The notes below the pieces were generated by a model that saw only the letters and a list, made by a program, of their open reading frames with translations, was not told the DNA's origin and made no database searches. Below, piece by piece: positions 25,779 to 34,532 of a stretch of 64,000 nucleotides of DNA. Made by a program: the position numbers and the translations under genes. The stretch is taken from NCBI GenBank assembly GCA_963714055.1, contig OY970227.1:3038001-3102000 (forward strand), in the 5' to 3' direction. The first letter of the stretch is position 1; each line of letters opens with the position of its first letter. This DNA comes from JACDBE01 sp963714055 (lineage in GTDB: Bacteria; Actinomycetota; Acidimicrobiia; Spongiisociales; UBA5794).

Positions 25779-26331
25779 GTGCTCGAGGAGCTCCTCGACG
25801 AAGCGATGACGAAGATGGACCAGGCGGTCGCCCACACCGGCGGCGAGTTCGGCACGGTGCGCACCGGCCGGGCCAACCCTGGCCTCCTCCACCGGATACA
25901 GGTCGATTACTACGGCGCGCTCGACCCCCCTGCAACAGCTCGCCGGTTTCAGCGTCCCCGAGGCGCGGATGTTGATCGTCTCGCCGTACGACAAGTCGTC
26001 GATCGTCGCCATCGAGCGGGCGATCCGCGAGTCGGACCTCGGGCTCAACCCGTCCAACGACGGCAACGTGATCCGGCTCGCCTTCCCTGCCCTGACCGAA
26101 GAGCGGCGCAAGGAGCTGATCCGGGTGGTTCGCCACCTCGCCGAGGAGGGGAGGGTGGCGGTCCGGAACGTCCGCCGCCACACGAAGGACGACCTGGAGG
26201 CATTGGAAGGAGACGTCTCGGACGACGACATCCGTCGCGCCGAGAAGGAGCTCCAGGAGATGACCGATGCCCACGTCAAACGCGTCGACGAGCTCCTCCT
26301 CCACAAGGAGGAGGAGCTGATGGAAGTGTGA
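25779..26331 (+). CDS. frr: ribosome recycling factor (one frameshift)
   Basis: With EF-G it splits post-termination ribosomes; essential. N-terminal text LEELLDEAMTKMDQAVAHTGGEF and TVRTGRANPGLL continues, after an extra base near 25930 (GACCCCCC run), as TPLQQLAGFSVPEARMLIVSPYD, ERAIRESDLGLNPSNDGNVIRL and ALTEERRKELIRV. Repaired length is about 184. GGAGG at 25769-25773 lies 5 nt before GTG 25779, which is a better start than GTG 25773 because that codon is part of the ribosome site. Confidence 0.93.
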
Positions 26332-26337
26332 GCTGGC

Positions 26338-28200
26338 GTGACCGGCGACCCCCCCGTCGGCAAGGGTCCTGACCAAACGGACCCGGACGATCTCGGGTCG
26401 GTGTCCGGTGACGCGATCGACGCGGTGTTCGAGGTGGAGCACCACGGCGAGGACCCCGAAGCCGAGCCGCTCGATGACGACATGGAAGGCCCCGAGTCCG
26501 CCGCTCCCGGCGAGCACGCCGAGTTCACCGTCGATCCCCAGATGGGGGAGTCACCGCCGCCGGACACGCCTGACGCCGCAGCGGACGACGATGACGAAGA
26601 GGAGTGGCCGTGGGGTGATCCGGGACCGGCGGCGGTAGCCTCGATCGGTGAGCCACCGGCCGGCGACACCCCGGCAGGTGAGTCCACCGCGACGCACGAC
26701 CCCCCCGACGAGGGCGATCCCACTGAGGAGGCGTCCAGCGTCGGCGGGCCCTCCCCAGCGGTCGAGCCCGACCGCCCGGATGGGACGTCGGTCGAGCCCG
26801 ACCGCCCATACGACACTGCCGTCGAGCCCGGCCCTGACCTCGGTCTCGGCGCCGTCGCCGTGCCCGCCGACGACGCACCTGCGTCGGGTTCCCCGGACTG
26901 GGATCCCCCGCCGAGCACCGACGCCATGTTCGCCGCCGAGGAGCTAACCGCCGGTGCCGCTGCTCTGAGAGAGGACGACGACGCCGACGACGACGACCTC
27001 CTGGCGGTCGGCGACGTCCCGCCCGTCGACGCGCTCGGTGCCGCCGTCGCCGGCAGCGAGCTCGGCGACCCACTCGATGACTGGCAGACGGCGCCAACGG
27101 GCGATGACACTCCCTCGGGCGTCACCGCGCCGGCCCCGGAGGACGAGCCCGCCGACTGGGCGACGTTCACCGACGAGCACTACATCCGGGTGTCGCAACC
27201 GGACTACCTGGAGCTCGCCGACCTCGGCCTCAACGAGCCCGACGCCGCTCCCAGCGCCATCGCCGCCAACATCCCGGGTCTCGACTCCGGGGTGGTCGGG
27301 CTCGAGGACGTGGTCGACGAGCCGCCACCGGCGACGACGAGCGCCGCCCCGGCTTCCCCTGCCGCCGCCCCGGCTTCCCCTGCCGCCGCCCCGGCTTCCC
27401 CATCCGCCACCGACTTCGGGCTCCGGGCCATCACCGCACTGGGCCTGCTGGTCCTGTTCGCCGCCGCCCTGGTCCACCCGTTGGGCCTCACCGTGATCGT
27501 CGTGATCCTGTTCACCTTGGCGGCCGGGGAGTTCTACGCGGTGCTGGTGCGCACCGGGCAGCACCCGCTGTCCCTGTTCGGGCTGCTCGGGGCCGCCGGT
27601 GGGCTGATCGGCGCCGCCGTCTGGGGGTTGGGCGCCGTCCCGGTCGCCATCATCGCCACCCTCGTGGCCGTGGCGCTCTATTACGCCCTCACCTCGTCAC
27701 ATTCCGACCCGCTCACCGACGGCGGTCTCACCGTCATGGTGGTGGCCTGGGCCATGCTCGCTGCGTTCGTCTTCCCCATCGTCGACTCGCCCGAGTACCG
27801 CTGGTGGGTCTCCGCCGTGGTGATCGTGGTGGTGTCGATGGACATCGGGCAGTACTTCGTCGGGCGGAGCATGGGATCGCGGCCGCTCGCCCCGATGGTG
27901 TCACCGAAGAAGACGGTCGAAGGGCTCCTCGGTGGCGTCGCCGTCGCCGTGGTCGCCGCCATCGTGCTCAGCTTCCTCGGTCCGCTCACCCTGCCCAGCA
28001 TGCTCGCCCTGGCGGGAGCGACCGTCGTCCTGGCGCCGCTCGGCGACCTCAGCGTCTCGCTGGTGAAGCGGATCATCGGGGTCAAGGACATGGGCACCAT
28101 CCTCCCCGGCCACGGCGGCATCCTCGACCGGGTCGACGGCCTGCTGTTCGTGATACCGGCGGCGTGGGTGATCTTCGACGCGATGGGGTTGCTCACCTGA
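26338..28200 (+). CDS. cdsA: phosphatidate cytidylyltransferase with long disordered N-terminus
   Basis: Makes CDP-diacylglycerol from phosphatidate and CTP. The enzyme occupies roughly residues 360-620: about eight membrane segments, DIGQYFVGRSMG, SPKKTVEGLLGG and the signature SLVKRIIGVKDMGTILPGHGGILDRVDGLL. The first ~350 residues are an Asp/Glu/Pro/Ala-rich, apparently disordered cytoplasmic extension with internal repeats (VEPDRP twice; PAAAPAS repeats at 27355-27405). The family is usually 260-300 residues, so this is more than double. No frameshift is evident: composition stays coding throughout. Confidence 0.9.
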   Translation: MTGDPPVGKGPDQTDPDDLGSVSGDAIDAVFEVEHHGEDPEAEPLDDDMEGPESAAPGEHAEFTVDPQMGESPPPDTPDAAADDDDEEEWPWGDPGPAAVASIGEPPAGDTPAGESTATHDPPDEGDPTEEASSVGGPSPAVEPDRPDGTSVEPDRPYDTAVEPGPDLGLGAVAVPADDAPASGSPDWDPPPSTDAMFAAEELTAGAAALREDDDADDDDLLAVGDVPPVDALGAAVAGSELGDPLDDWQTAPTGDDTPSGVTAPAPEDEPADWATFTDEHYIRVSQPDYLELADLGLNEPDAAPSAIAANIPGLDSGVVGLEDVVDEPPPATTSAAPASPAAAPASPAAAPASPSATDFGLRAITALGLLVLFAAALVHPLGLTVIVVILFTLAAGEFYAVLVRTGQHPLSLFGLLGAAGGLIGAAVWGLGAVPVAIIATLVAVALYYALTSSHSDPLTDGGLTVMVVAWAMLAAFVFPIVDSPEYRWWVSAVVIVVVSMDIGQYFVGRSMGSRPLAPMVSPKKTVEGLLGGVAVAVVAAIVLSFLGPLTLPSMLALAGATVVLAPLGDLSVSLVKRIIGVKDMGTILPGHGGILDRVDGLLFVIPAAWVIFDAMGLLT

Positions 28201-28217
28201 CCGGGCCGGCCGCCCCG

Positions 28218-29342
28218 GTGGTGGTGCTGGGCGCCACCGGTTCCATCGGCACCCAGACGCTCGAGGTTGCCGATCGGCTCGGATTCGACGTGGTCGCCAT
28301 CGCCGCCCGCCGGCTCTCGCCGCGGTTGGCTGACATCGCCTCCCGCCATCCCGACGCCGCCGTCGCCGTCGTCGACCCTCCCGACTCGGGCGCCGGTGTC
28401 CTCACCGAGTCCCTGGGGCGGCGTCTCGGCGTCGGCGCCGACGCGGTGGCAGGGCTGGCGGCGACGAGGGGTGCGGTGGTGGTCAACGGGATCGTGGGCG
28501 GTGCCGGGCTGGCGCCCTCCGTTGCCGCCCTCGCCGCCGGCAACCGGCTCGCCCTCGCCAACAAGGAGACGCTCGTCGCCGGCGGCGATCTGGTTCTCGC
28601 CGCCGCCAGGGCGGGCGGCGGGGAGATCGTCCCGGTCGACTCCGAGCACTCGGCGATATGGCAGTGCCTCACCGGCGAGGACACGGCGGCGGTCGCCCGC
28701 CTGGTCCTCACCGCCTCGGGTGGCCCGCTCCGCGGCCGGACCGCCGCCGAGATGGGATCGGTGACCGTCGACGAAGCGCTCGCCCACCCGACCTGGGACA
28801 TGGGTCCCCGGATCACCGTCGACTCGGCCACCATGATGAACAAGGCCCTCGAGCTGATCGAGGCGCATCATCTGTTCGGCGTCGGCTACGACGCCATCGA
28901 CGTCGTGGTGCACCCACAGAGCGTCGTCCACTCGATGGTCGAGTTCGTCGACGGCAGCATGAAGGCACAACTGGGCGAACCGGACATGAAGGTGCCGATC
29001 CAGTACGCCCTGACCGGCCCGGAACGCTGCCAGGGCGTGGTTGCTCCGCTGGACCTGAGCGGACGTTCCCTCACGTTCGAGGCACCCGATCGCGACGCCT
29101 TTCCCTGCCTCGACCTCGGTTACGCCGCCGGGCGCCAGGGGGGGATCGCCCCGGCGGTCCTCAACGCCGCCGACGAGGTGGCGGTGGCCGCGTTCCTGGA
29201 CGGGCGCATCGGGTTCACCGCCATCCGCGAAGTCGTCGAGGCGACGCTCGCCTCGGTGGCGCACCGGGTGCCGGGCTCGGTCGAGGACGTGCTCGCGGCC
29301 GACGCCGATGCCCGCCGTGTCGCCACCGCCACCATCGGATAG
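28218..29342 (+). CDS. dxr: 1-deoxy-D-xylulose-5-phosphate reductoisomerase
   Basis: Commits DXP to the MEP isoprenoid pathway, using NADPH and a divalent metal. Of about 374 residues: LGATGSIGTQTLEVADRLGF, NGIVGGAGLAPSVAALAAGN, LANKETLVAGGDLV, VDSEHSAIWQCLTGE, SATMMNKALELIEAHHLFG and VHPQSVVHSMVEF. The start is uncertain: three consecutive GTG codons (28218-28226) precede VLGATG, and the frame is open to a CTG overlapping the cdsA stop. ispG lies two genes downstream. Confidence 0.94.
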   Translation: MVVLGATGSIGTQTLEVADRLGFDVVAIAARRLSPRLADIASRHPDAAVAVVDPPDSGAGVLTESLGRRLGVGADAVAGLAATRGAVVVNGIVGGAGLAPSVAALAAGNRLALANKETLVAGGDLVLAAARAGGGEIVPVDSEHSAIWQCLTGEDTAAVARLVLTASGGPLRGRTAAEMGSVTVDEALAHPTWDMGPRITVDSATMMNKALELIEAHHLFGVGYDAIDVVVHPQSVVHSMVEFVDGSMKAQLGEPDMKVPIQYALTGPERCQGVVAPLDLSGRSLTFEAPDRDAFPCLDLGYAAGRQGGIAPAVLNAADEVAVAAFLDGRIGFTAIREVVEATLASVAHRVPGSVEDVLAADADARRVATATIG

Positions 29343-29396
29343 AACCGCCGAGCGAGTACCGTTCCCTCTGTCCCTTCCTCCGGAGAGAGTCAGGCA

Positions 29397-30659
29397 ATGG
29401 GCCCAGCGGTAATGATCATCGGAATCGTCCTGATGATCGTCATCCACGAAGGTTCGCACTTCGTCGCCGCCAAGTACTTCGGGATGAAGGCCACCGAGGC
29501 GTTCTTCGGCTTCGGGCCCCGCCTGTGGTCCACCACCAGGGGCGAGACCGAGTACGGCGTGAAGGCGGTCCCTCTCGGCGGCTACGTGCGAATCATCGGG
29601 ATGAACCCGCTCGAGGATGTCGATGCCGAGGACGAGGGCCGCACCTATCGCGGCAAGCCCTTCTGGCAGAAGTCGATCGTCGTCCTGGCCGGCATCGCCA
29701 GCCATTTCATCGTCGCCTTCCTCCTGTTCTACGGCATCTCGGTCGGTTACGGGCGCACCGAGCCGACGACGACGATCGGCGCCGTCAGCGTCCACCATGT
29801 GATCGCCGACCTCGGTTCCGAAGCGGTCCCGCTGGTCCTCGAGGAGAGTGACGAGGTGGTCTCGGTCGACGGGGTGCCGTTCGACCGGCTCGATCCGGCC
29901 GCCGAGCCCGGCACCGCCCATCAGGTCGTCGTGATGCGCGACGGCCGCTCGGTGACGTTGACGACGACCGACGCCGTGGTGCCCGCTCCGGCGTCGCTCG
30001 TCGGCATCGAGACCGGAGACCGCCTGGTGGCGATCGACGGTGTCGCCCTCGACGAGTGGGACCAGTTCGTCGAGCTGGTCCACGACCGCCCCGGTGAAGA
30101 GGTGGTGATCGGGCTGGAGCGTGACGGCGAGCGCCTCGACCTGGTGACGACGCTGGCGGTGGCCACCGACACCGGCGCCGAGACCGGCTTCCTCGGGGTC
30201 GGCCCCGAGGCGTTGGCGGTGCGCTCCGGTCCCATTGCCGGGCTGGCCGTGGCCGCCTCCGATCTCGGCACGGCGACCACGGAGAGCGTCAAGGGCCTCG
30301 GTGGCCTGGTCACCAACTTCGGCTCGATCCTCGGGGCGACGGTCAACGACAACCCCGAGGTCCTGGACACGGTGCGCCCGATCAGCCCGATCGGCCTCAC
30401 CAGGGTGGCCAGCTCGGTGGAGATCGCCCTGCTGCTGCTCGCCTGGGTGAACGTGTTCGTCGGCGTGCTCAACATCGTGCCGCTGTACCCGCTCGACGGC
30501 GGCCACTTCGCCGTCGCCCTCTACGAGAAGGTGCGGGGCCGGCCCGCCGACGTGCGCAAGCTGCTCCCAGTGGCGGCGGCGGTGTTCGCCTTCATCGTGC
30601 TGCTCGGGATCCTCGGGTTCTACTTCGACATCGTGAGCCCCATCGAGCTCCCCGGCTGA
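29397..30659 (+). CDS. rseP: RseP/RIP1-type site-2 membrane metalloprotease (M50)
   Basis: Intramembrane protease for regulated proteolysis of anti-sigma factors and division proteins. Of 420 residues: zinc-binding IVIHEGSHFVAAKYFG in the first membrane helix, FGFGPRLWS and AVPLGGYVRIIG, a PDZ-like region around 130-290, and the LYPLDGGHF motif with the third metal ligand near the C-terminus. Located between dxr and ispG, as in other actinobacteria. ATG at 29397 with GGAGAG about 12 nt upstream; an in-frame ATG at 29412 is an alternative. Confidence 0.94.
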   Translation: MGPAVMIIGIVLMIVIHEGSHFVAAKYFGMKATEAFFGFGPRLWSTTRGETEYGVKAVPLGGYVRIIGMNPLEDVDAEDEGRTYRGKPFWQKSIVVLAGIASHFIVAFLLFYGISVGYGRTEPTTTIGAVSVHHVIADLGSEAVPLVLEESDEVVSVDGVPFDRLDPAAEPGTAHQVVVMRDGRSVTLTTTDAVVPAPASLVGIETGDRLVAIDGVALDEWDQFVELVHDRPGEEVVIGLERDGERLDLVTTLAVATDTGAETGFLGVGPEALAVRSGPIAGLAVAASDLGTATTESVKGLGGLVTNFGSILGATVNDNPEVLDTVRPISPIGLTRVASSVEIALLLLAWVNVFVGVLNIVPLYPLDGGHFAVALYEKVRGRPADVRKLLPVAAAVFAFIVLLGILGFYFDIVSPIELPG

Positions 30660-30672
30660 TCCGATGTCTTCT

Positions 30673-30753
30673 TCTCCTCCCCCTTCGGGGGAGGAGTGGC
30701 TGCATCACGGGCCGCAGGCTGCACGGCAGACGAGGAGGGGGTCGCCGACCTCC
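30673..30753 (+). repeat. dispersed intergenic repeat, copy A
   Basis: A hairpin CTCCCCC-TTCG-GGGGGAG, then GAGTGGCTGCA, a variable GC stem (GGGCCGCAGGC) and GGCAGACGAGGAGGGGGTC. It shares this order with 48629-48702, 49057-49130 and 51332-51413. It lies between rseP and ispG. Confidence 0.75.
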
Positions 30754-30816
30754 GAGTCTCGAACACCGGCGTCAGGGACATGCACGTCTCCCCAGCGCCG
30801 TACCATTGGACCTGTA

Positions 30817-32025
30817 ATGACGATCGCCCGCCGCGCCTCACGCCAGCTCCATGTCGGCGACGTCGCCGTCGGGGGAGGCGCCCCGGTCTCGGTACAGTCG
30901 ATGACCACCACCAAGACCGCCGACGTCGACGGGACGCTGGCCCAGGTCTACGCCCTCAAGGGAGCCGGTGCCGACATCGTTCGCATCACCTGCAACGACG
31001 TCGATGCCGCCCAAGGGCTCGCCGAGATCGTGCCCAGGGCGCCGGTGCCCATCATCGCCGACATCCACTTCCAGTACCGGCTGGCGCTGGCGGCGCTGGA
31101 GGCCGGGGTCGCCGGGTTGCGGCTCAACCCGGGCAACATCCGTAAGCCGCAGCACATCAAGGCGGTGGCGACGGCGGCGCTCGACGCCGGGGTGCCGATC
31201 CGGGTGGGGGTGAACGCCGGGTCGCTCGACAAGGACCTCCTCGACAAGTACGGGGCGCCGGTGCCACAGGCACTGGTCGACTCGGCGGTCCACGAGATCC
31301 GGCTGCTCGAAGAGGTCGGCTTCCACGACATCAAGATCTCGGTGAAGCACAGCAACGTCCCTTCGATGGTCGAGTCGTACCGCCTGCTGGCGCAGACCGT
31401 CGAGTACCCGCTGCATCTCGGGGTCACCGAGGCCGGCCCGCCGCCTGGGGGCCTGATCAAGTCGGTGGCGGGCATCGCCACCCTGCTGCTCGAGGGGATC
31501 GGCGACACCATTCGGTTCTCGCTCACCGCCGACCCCGTCGAGGAGGCCAAGGCCGGTCGGGGGCTGCTCGAGTACCTAGGGCTGCGGGAGCGCAGGGGCC
31601 TCGACCTCATCGCCTGCCCATCCTGCGGCCGGGCCGAGGTGGACGTGATCGCCGTCGCCTCCGCCGCCCAGAAGGCGCTGGAGGCCGAGAAGCTGCCCAT
31701 CCAGGTGGCGGTGATGGGGTGCGTGGTCAACGGGCCGGGAGAGGCCAGGGAGGCCGACCTGGGCATCGCCGCAGGGAAGGGGAGGGGCCACCTGTTCATC
31801 AAGGGCCAGGTGGTTCGGGTGGTGCCCGAGGCGGACATGGTCGACGCCCTCGTCGACGAGGCGCGCCGGCTGGCAGAGGAAGGGGTGGAGGCACGGCTGG
31901 CCGCCGCCGATGCATCGGCTGCCGACATTGCCGAGGAGACCGCCCTCGAGCTCCGTACGTCACAAGGCGACGTCAACCACACCGCCGACCGCCGCGCCGC
32001 CGTCGCCCGCGTCGCCCAGGAGTAG
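30817..32025 (+). CDS. ispG: 4-hydroxy-3-methylbut-2-enyl-diphosphate synthase
   Basis: A [4Fe-4S] enzyme of the MEP pathway that reductively dehydrates MEcPP to HMBPP. Of 402 residues: VQSMTTTKTADVDGTLAQVYAL, ADIHFQYRLALAALEAGVAGLRLNPGNI, GVTEAGPPPGGLIKS, and the cluster cysteines in IACPSCGRAEVDV and VMGCVVNGPGEAREAD. ATG at 30817; a TACCAT box (30801-30806) lies 10 nt upstream. The C-terminal ~35 residues are a low-complexity Ala/Glu extension. Confidence 0.95.
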   Translation: MTIARRASRQLHVGDVAVGGGAPVSVQSMTTTKTADVDGTLAQVYALKGAGADIVRITCNDVDAAQGLAEIVPRAPVPIIADIHFQYRLALAALEAGVAGLRLNPGNIRKPQHIKAVATAALDAGVPIRVGVNAGSLDKDLLDKYGAPVPQALVDSAVHEIRLLEEVGFHDIKISVKHSNVPSMVESYRLLAQTVEYPLHLGVTEAGPPPGGLIKSVAGIATLLLEGIGDTIRFSLTADPVEEAKAGRGLLEYLGLRERRGLDLIACPSCGRAEVDVIAVASAAQKALEAEKLPIQVAVMGCVVNGPGEAREADLGIAAGKGRGHLFIKGQVVRVVPEADMVDALVDEARRLAEEGVEARLAAADASAADIAEETALELRTSQGDVNHTADRRAAVARVAQE

Positions 32026-32097
32026 CGAGGCTCCCGGCTGGCCTCTCGATGCCGGCGTCCCGGTATCCTCCGCCACCGCTTCCCCCAGGAGCCCGAC

Positions 32098-33807
32098 GTG
32101 CGCTGGTCCCAGGCCTTCATCCCGACGCTGCGCGACGACCCGGCCGACGCCGAGGCGGTGAGCCATCGTCTGCTGGTACGCGCCGGGTTCATCAGGCAGC
32201 TGATGGCCGGGTCGTACTCGCTCCTCCCGCTGGGGATGCGCGTCGCCACCAAGATCTCCTCCATCATCCGGGCGGAGATGAACGCCATCGGCGGTCAGGA
32301 GTTCCTTCTCCCCGTGGTCCACCCCGCCGAGCCCTGGAAGCGAACCGGTCGCTGGGACGACGTCGAGGGGATCCTGGTCAAGTTCCGTGATCGGCGGGGG
32401 GCGGACATGATGCTCGCCATGAGCCACGAGGAGATCTTCACGCCGCTCGCCGCCGAGATGCGCTCATACCGGGAGCTCCCGCAGCTCTGGTACCACCTGC
32501 AGACCAAGTTCCGCGACGAGCCCAGGCCCAAGGCCGGGCTCCTGCGGGTGCGGGAGTTCGTGATGAAGGACTCGTACTCGTTCGATGTCGACCGGGCCGG
32601 CCTCGATCACCAGTTCGACAACCACCACGCCGCCTACTCGCGGATCTTCGCCAAGTTGGGGCTGCCGGTCATCCCCGTCGAGGCGAGCTCGGGCTCGATG
32701 GGCGGCACCGAGTCCGTCGAGTTCACCGTCCCGTCCCCGGCGGGGGAGGACGACGTGGCGGTGTGCCCCACCGGCGACTACGCCGGCAACGTGGAGCGCG
32801 CCACGTCGCGACTCGACCCGGTCGAGGATCCGCCAGGCGACTCCGACATCGCCGAGTTCCCCACCCCGGGGATCCGCACCATCGCCGCCCTCGCAGAAGG
32901 CTTCGACTTCGCCGCCGCTCGCCACCAGATCAAGACGCTCGTCTACGTCGTGGACGGTGAGCCGACCTTGGTGCTGCTGCGCGGTGACCACGATCTGATG
33001 GAGCAGAAGCTGGTGGACGGTCTGGGCACGGCGAAGCTCCGTCCGGCGACGGAGGAGGAGATCCGCCCGCTCCTCGGCGCCGGCCCGGGCAGCCTGGGGG
33101 CGGTGGGCGTGACCGGGATTCCGGTGGTCGCCGACCCGGCGCTCCAGGATCGCCGCGGCATGGTGACCGGCGCCAACCGCGACGACGTCCACCTTCGCGG
33201 CGTCGACGTCGCCCGCGACATCGCCGTCGACCGCTGGCTCGACCTGCGCACGGTGCGGGAGGGAGACCCCTGCCCACTGTGCGGCACGCCTCTCCGGGTC
33301 GAACGGGTCATCGAGGTCGGGCACATCTTCAAGCTGGGCACGTTCTACAGCGAGCCCCTCGACGCCACGGTGCTCGACGAGAACGGGGTGGAGACGCCCA
33401 TCTTCATGGGCTCGTACGGCGTTGGCGTCGGCCGCAGCATGGCCGCGGTGGTGGAGACCCACCACGACGACAAGGGCATCGTCTGGCCCGTGCCGGTAGC
33501 TCCCTACGAGGTGGTGGTCAGCCTGGTCAAGGTCGACGACGAGCGGTCGTCCGAGGCGGCCGAGGCGGTCTACCAGGGTCTGGTCGACGCCGGGATCGAT
33601 GTCATCGTCGACGATCGCGACCTGCGTCCAGGCGTGAAGTTCACCGACGCCGAGCTGGTCGGGTTCCCGTTCCGGGTCACCATCGGCCCCCGCGGGGTCG
33701 GGGTCGGCGAGGTCGAGCTCACGGAGAGGGCTTCCGGCGAGACCGAGACGCTGCAGCTCGAGGACGCCGTCGCCGCCGTCGTCGAACGGGTGACCAGCCT
33801 GCGTTGA
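32098..33807 (+). CDS. proS: prolyl-tRNA synthetase, bacterial type with editing domain
   Basis: Charges tRNA-Pro. Of 569 residues: class II motifs RAGFIRQLMAGSYSLLPLGMRV, VHPAEPWKRTGRWDD, QTKFRDEPRPKAGLLRVREFVMKD, and the YbaK-type editing insertion at about 225-380 that hydrolyses Ala-tRNA-Pro; then GSYGVGVGRSMAA and the anticodon domain. A PCPLCGTPLR cysteine pair precedes motif 3. GTG at 32098 has CAGGAG 7 nt upstream, and a TATCCT box about 30 nt upstream suggests its own promoter. Confidence 0.97.
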   Translation: MRWSQAFIPTLRDDPADAEAVSHRLLVRAGFIRQLMAGSYSLLPLGMRVATKISSIIRAEMNAIGGQEFLLPVVHPAEPWKRTGRWDDVEGILVKFRDRRGADMMLAMSHEEIFTPLAAEMRSYRELPQLWYHLQTKFRDEPRPKAGLLRVREFVMKDSYSFDVDRAGLDHQFDNHHAAYSRIFAKLGLPVIPVEASSGSMGGTESVEFTVPSPAGEDDVAVCPTGDYAGNVERATSRLDPVEDPPGDSDIAEFPTPGIRTIAALAEGFDFAAARHQIKTLVYVVDGEPTLVLLRGDHDLMEQKLVDGLGTAKLRPATEEEIRPLLGAGPGSLGAVGVTGIPVVADPALQDRRGMVTGANRDDVHLRGVDVARDIAVDRWLDLRTVREGDPCPLCGTPLRVERVIEVGHIFKLGTFYSEPLDATVLDENGVETPIFMGSYGVGVGRSMAAVVETHHDDKGIVWPVPVAPYEVVVSLVKVDDERSSEAAEAVYQGLVDAGIDVIVDDRDLRPGVKFTDAELVGFPFRVTIGPRGVGVGEVELTERASGETETLQLEDAVAAVVERVTSLR

Positions 33808-33881
33808 CGTCCCGCAGCGGCTCGGAGCTGCCGAACCGCCGAAGTGGAGTCCACCACCCGGATTTCACTGTCCCTGGGCCG

Positions 33882-33910
33882 TTCGGCCCAACCGGCCCGG
33901 CTGGTATACT
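33882..33910 (+). promoter_or_regulatory. promoter for rimP-nusA-infB run
   Basis: TTCGGC (33882-33887), a 17-nt spacer and TATACT (33905-33910), about 110 nt before rimP. It is the best -35/-10 pair in this part of the window and would drive the rimP-to-ribF operon. Confidence 0.55.
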
Positions 33911-34022
33911 CGCCCTCAACTGAGATCGCCGCGTCGAGGTGGGCCCGGGGCCCGCCTCGTTTGGTGATACGGGCCGGTCGTGGCCCGGGATCGAAGGGAC
34001 CGAGGACAGGAGCGAGCAGACC

Positions 34023-34520
34023 ATGACCGCCGAACCGGCACAGCGCATGTGGGGCGTCATCGAGCCCTACCTGGCTGCCGAGGGGATCGAGCTCGACGAC
34101 CTCGAGATCGTAGGCGGCAGCGGTGCCTCCCTGGTGCGGGTGGTGGTCGACTCCCCCGAGCCGATCGACGTCGACACCCTCGCCCGGCTGTCCCGCGGGG
34201 TGTCCCGTCTGCTCGACGATGACGGCGAGGGCGGCCCGGTGGCCGGCTCGTACACGTTGGAGGTCACCTCTCCCGGCCTGGAGCGGGCCTTGCGGCGGCC
34301 GCGGCACTTCGAGAAGGCGATTGGCCGTGAAGTGCGGGTGAAGACGAAGCGACCGGTGGGCGACTCGAACCATCTGCGCGGCCTCCTCGCCGAGGTGGGC
34401 GCCGATGAGCTCACCGTGGAAACGGACGGGGGGCAGGTCACGGTGCCCTTCGACGAGGTGGCGACGGCCCGGACCGTGTTCACCTGGGAAACGGCTCCGA
34501 AGCCGGGCGGACGCCGGTAG
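34023..34520 (+). CDS. rimP: ribosome maturation factor RimP
   Basis: Assembly factor for the 30S subunit, 165 residues: GVIEPYLAAEGIELDDLEIVGG, LVRVVVDSPEPIDVDTLARLSRGV, YTLEVTSPGLERALRRPRHFEKAIGREV. ATG at 34023; a GACAGGAGCG site lies a few nt upstream, so this start is preferred to the longer frame from 33939. First gene of rimP-nusA-infB. Confidence 0.95.
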   Translation: MTAEPAQRMWGVIEPYLAAEGIELDDLEIVGGSGASLVRVVVDSPEPIDVDTLARLSRGVSRLLDDDGEGGPVAGSYTLEVTSPGLERALRRPRHFEKAIGREVRVKTKRPVGDSNHLRGLLAEVGADELTVETDGGQVTVPFDEVATARTVFTWETAPKPGGRR

Positions 34521-34532
34521 AGAGGATCAGCG

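Noticed and set aside
27681..30506. A 941-codon open frame on the minus strand
   Set aside because: A shadow of cdsA, dxr and rseP; no domain and no ribosome site.
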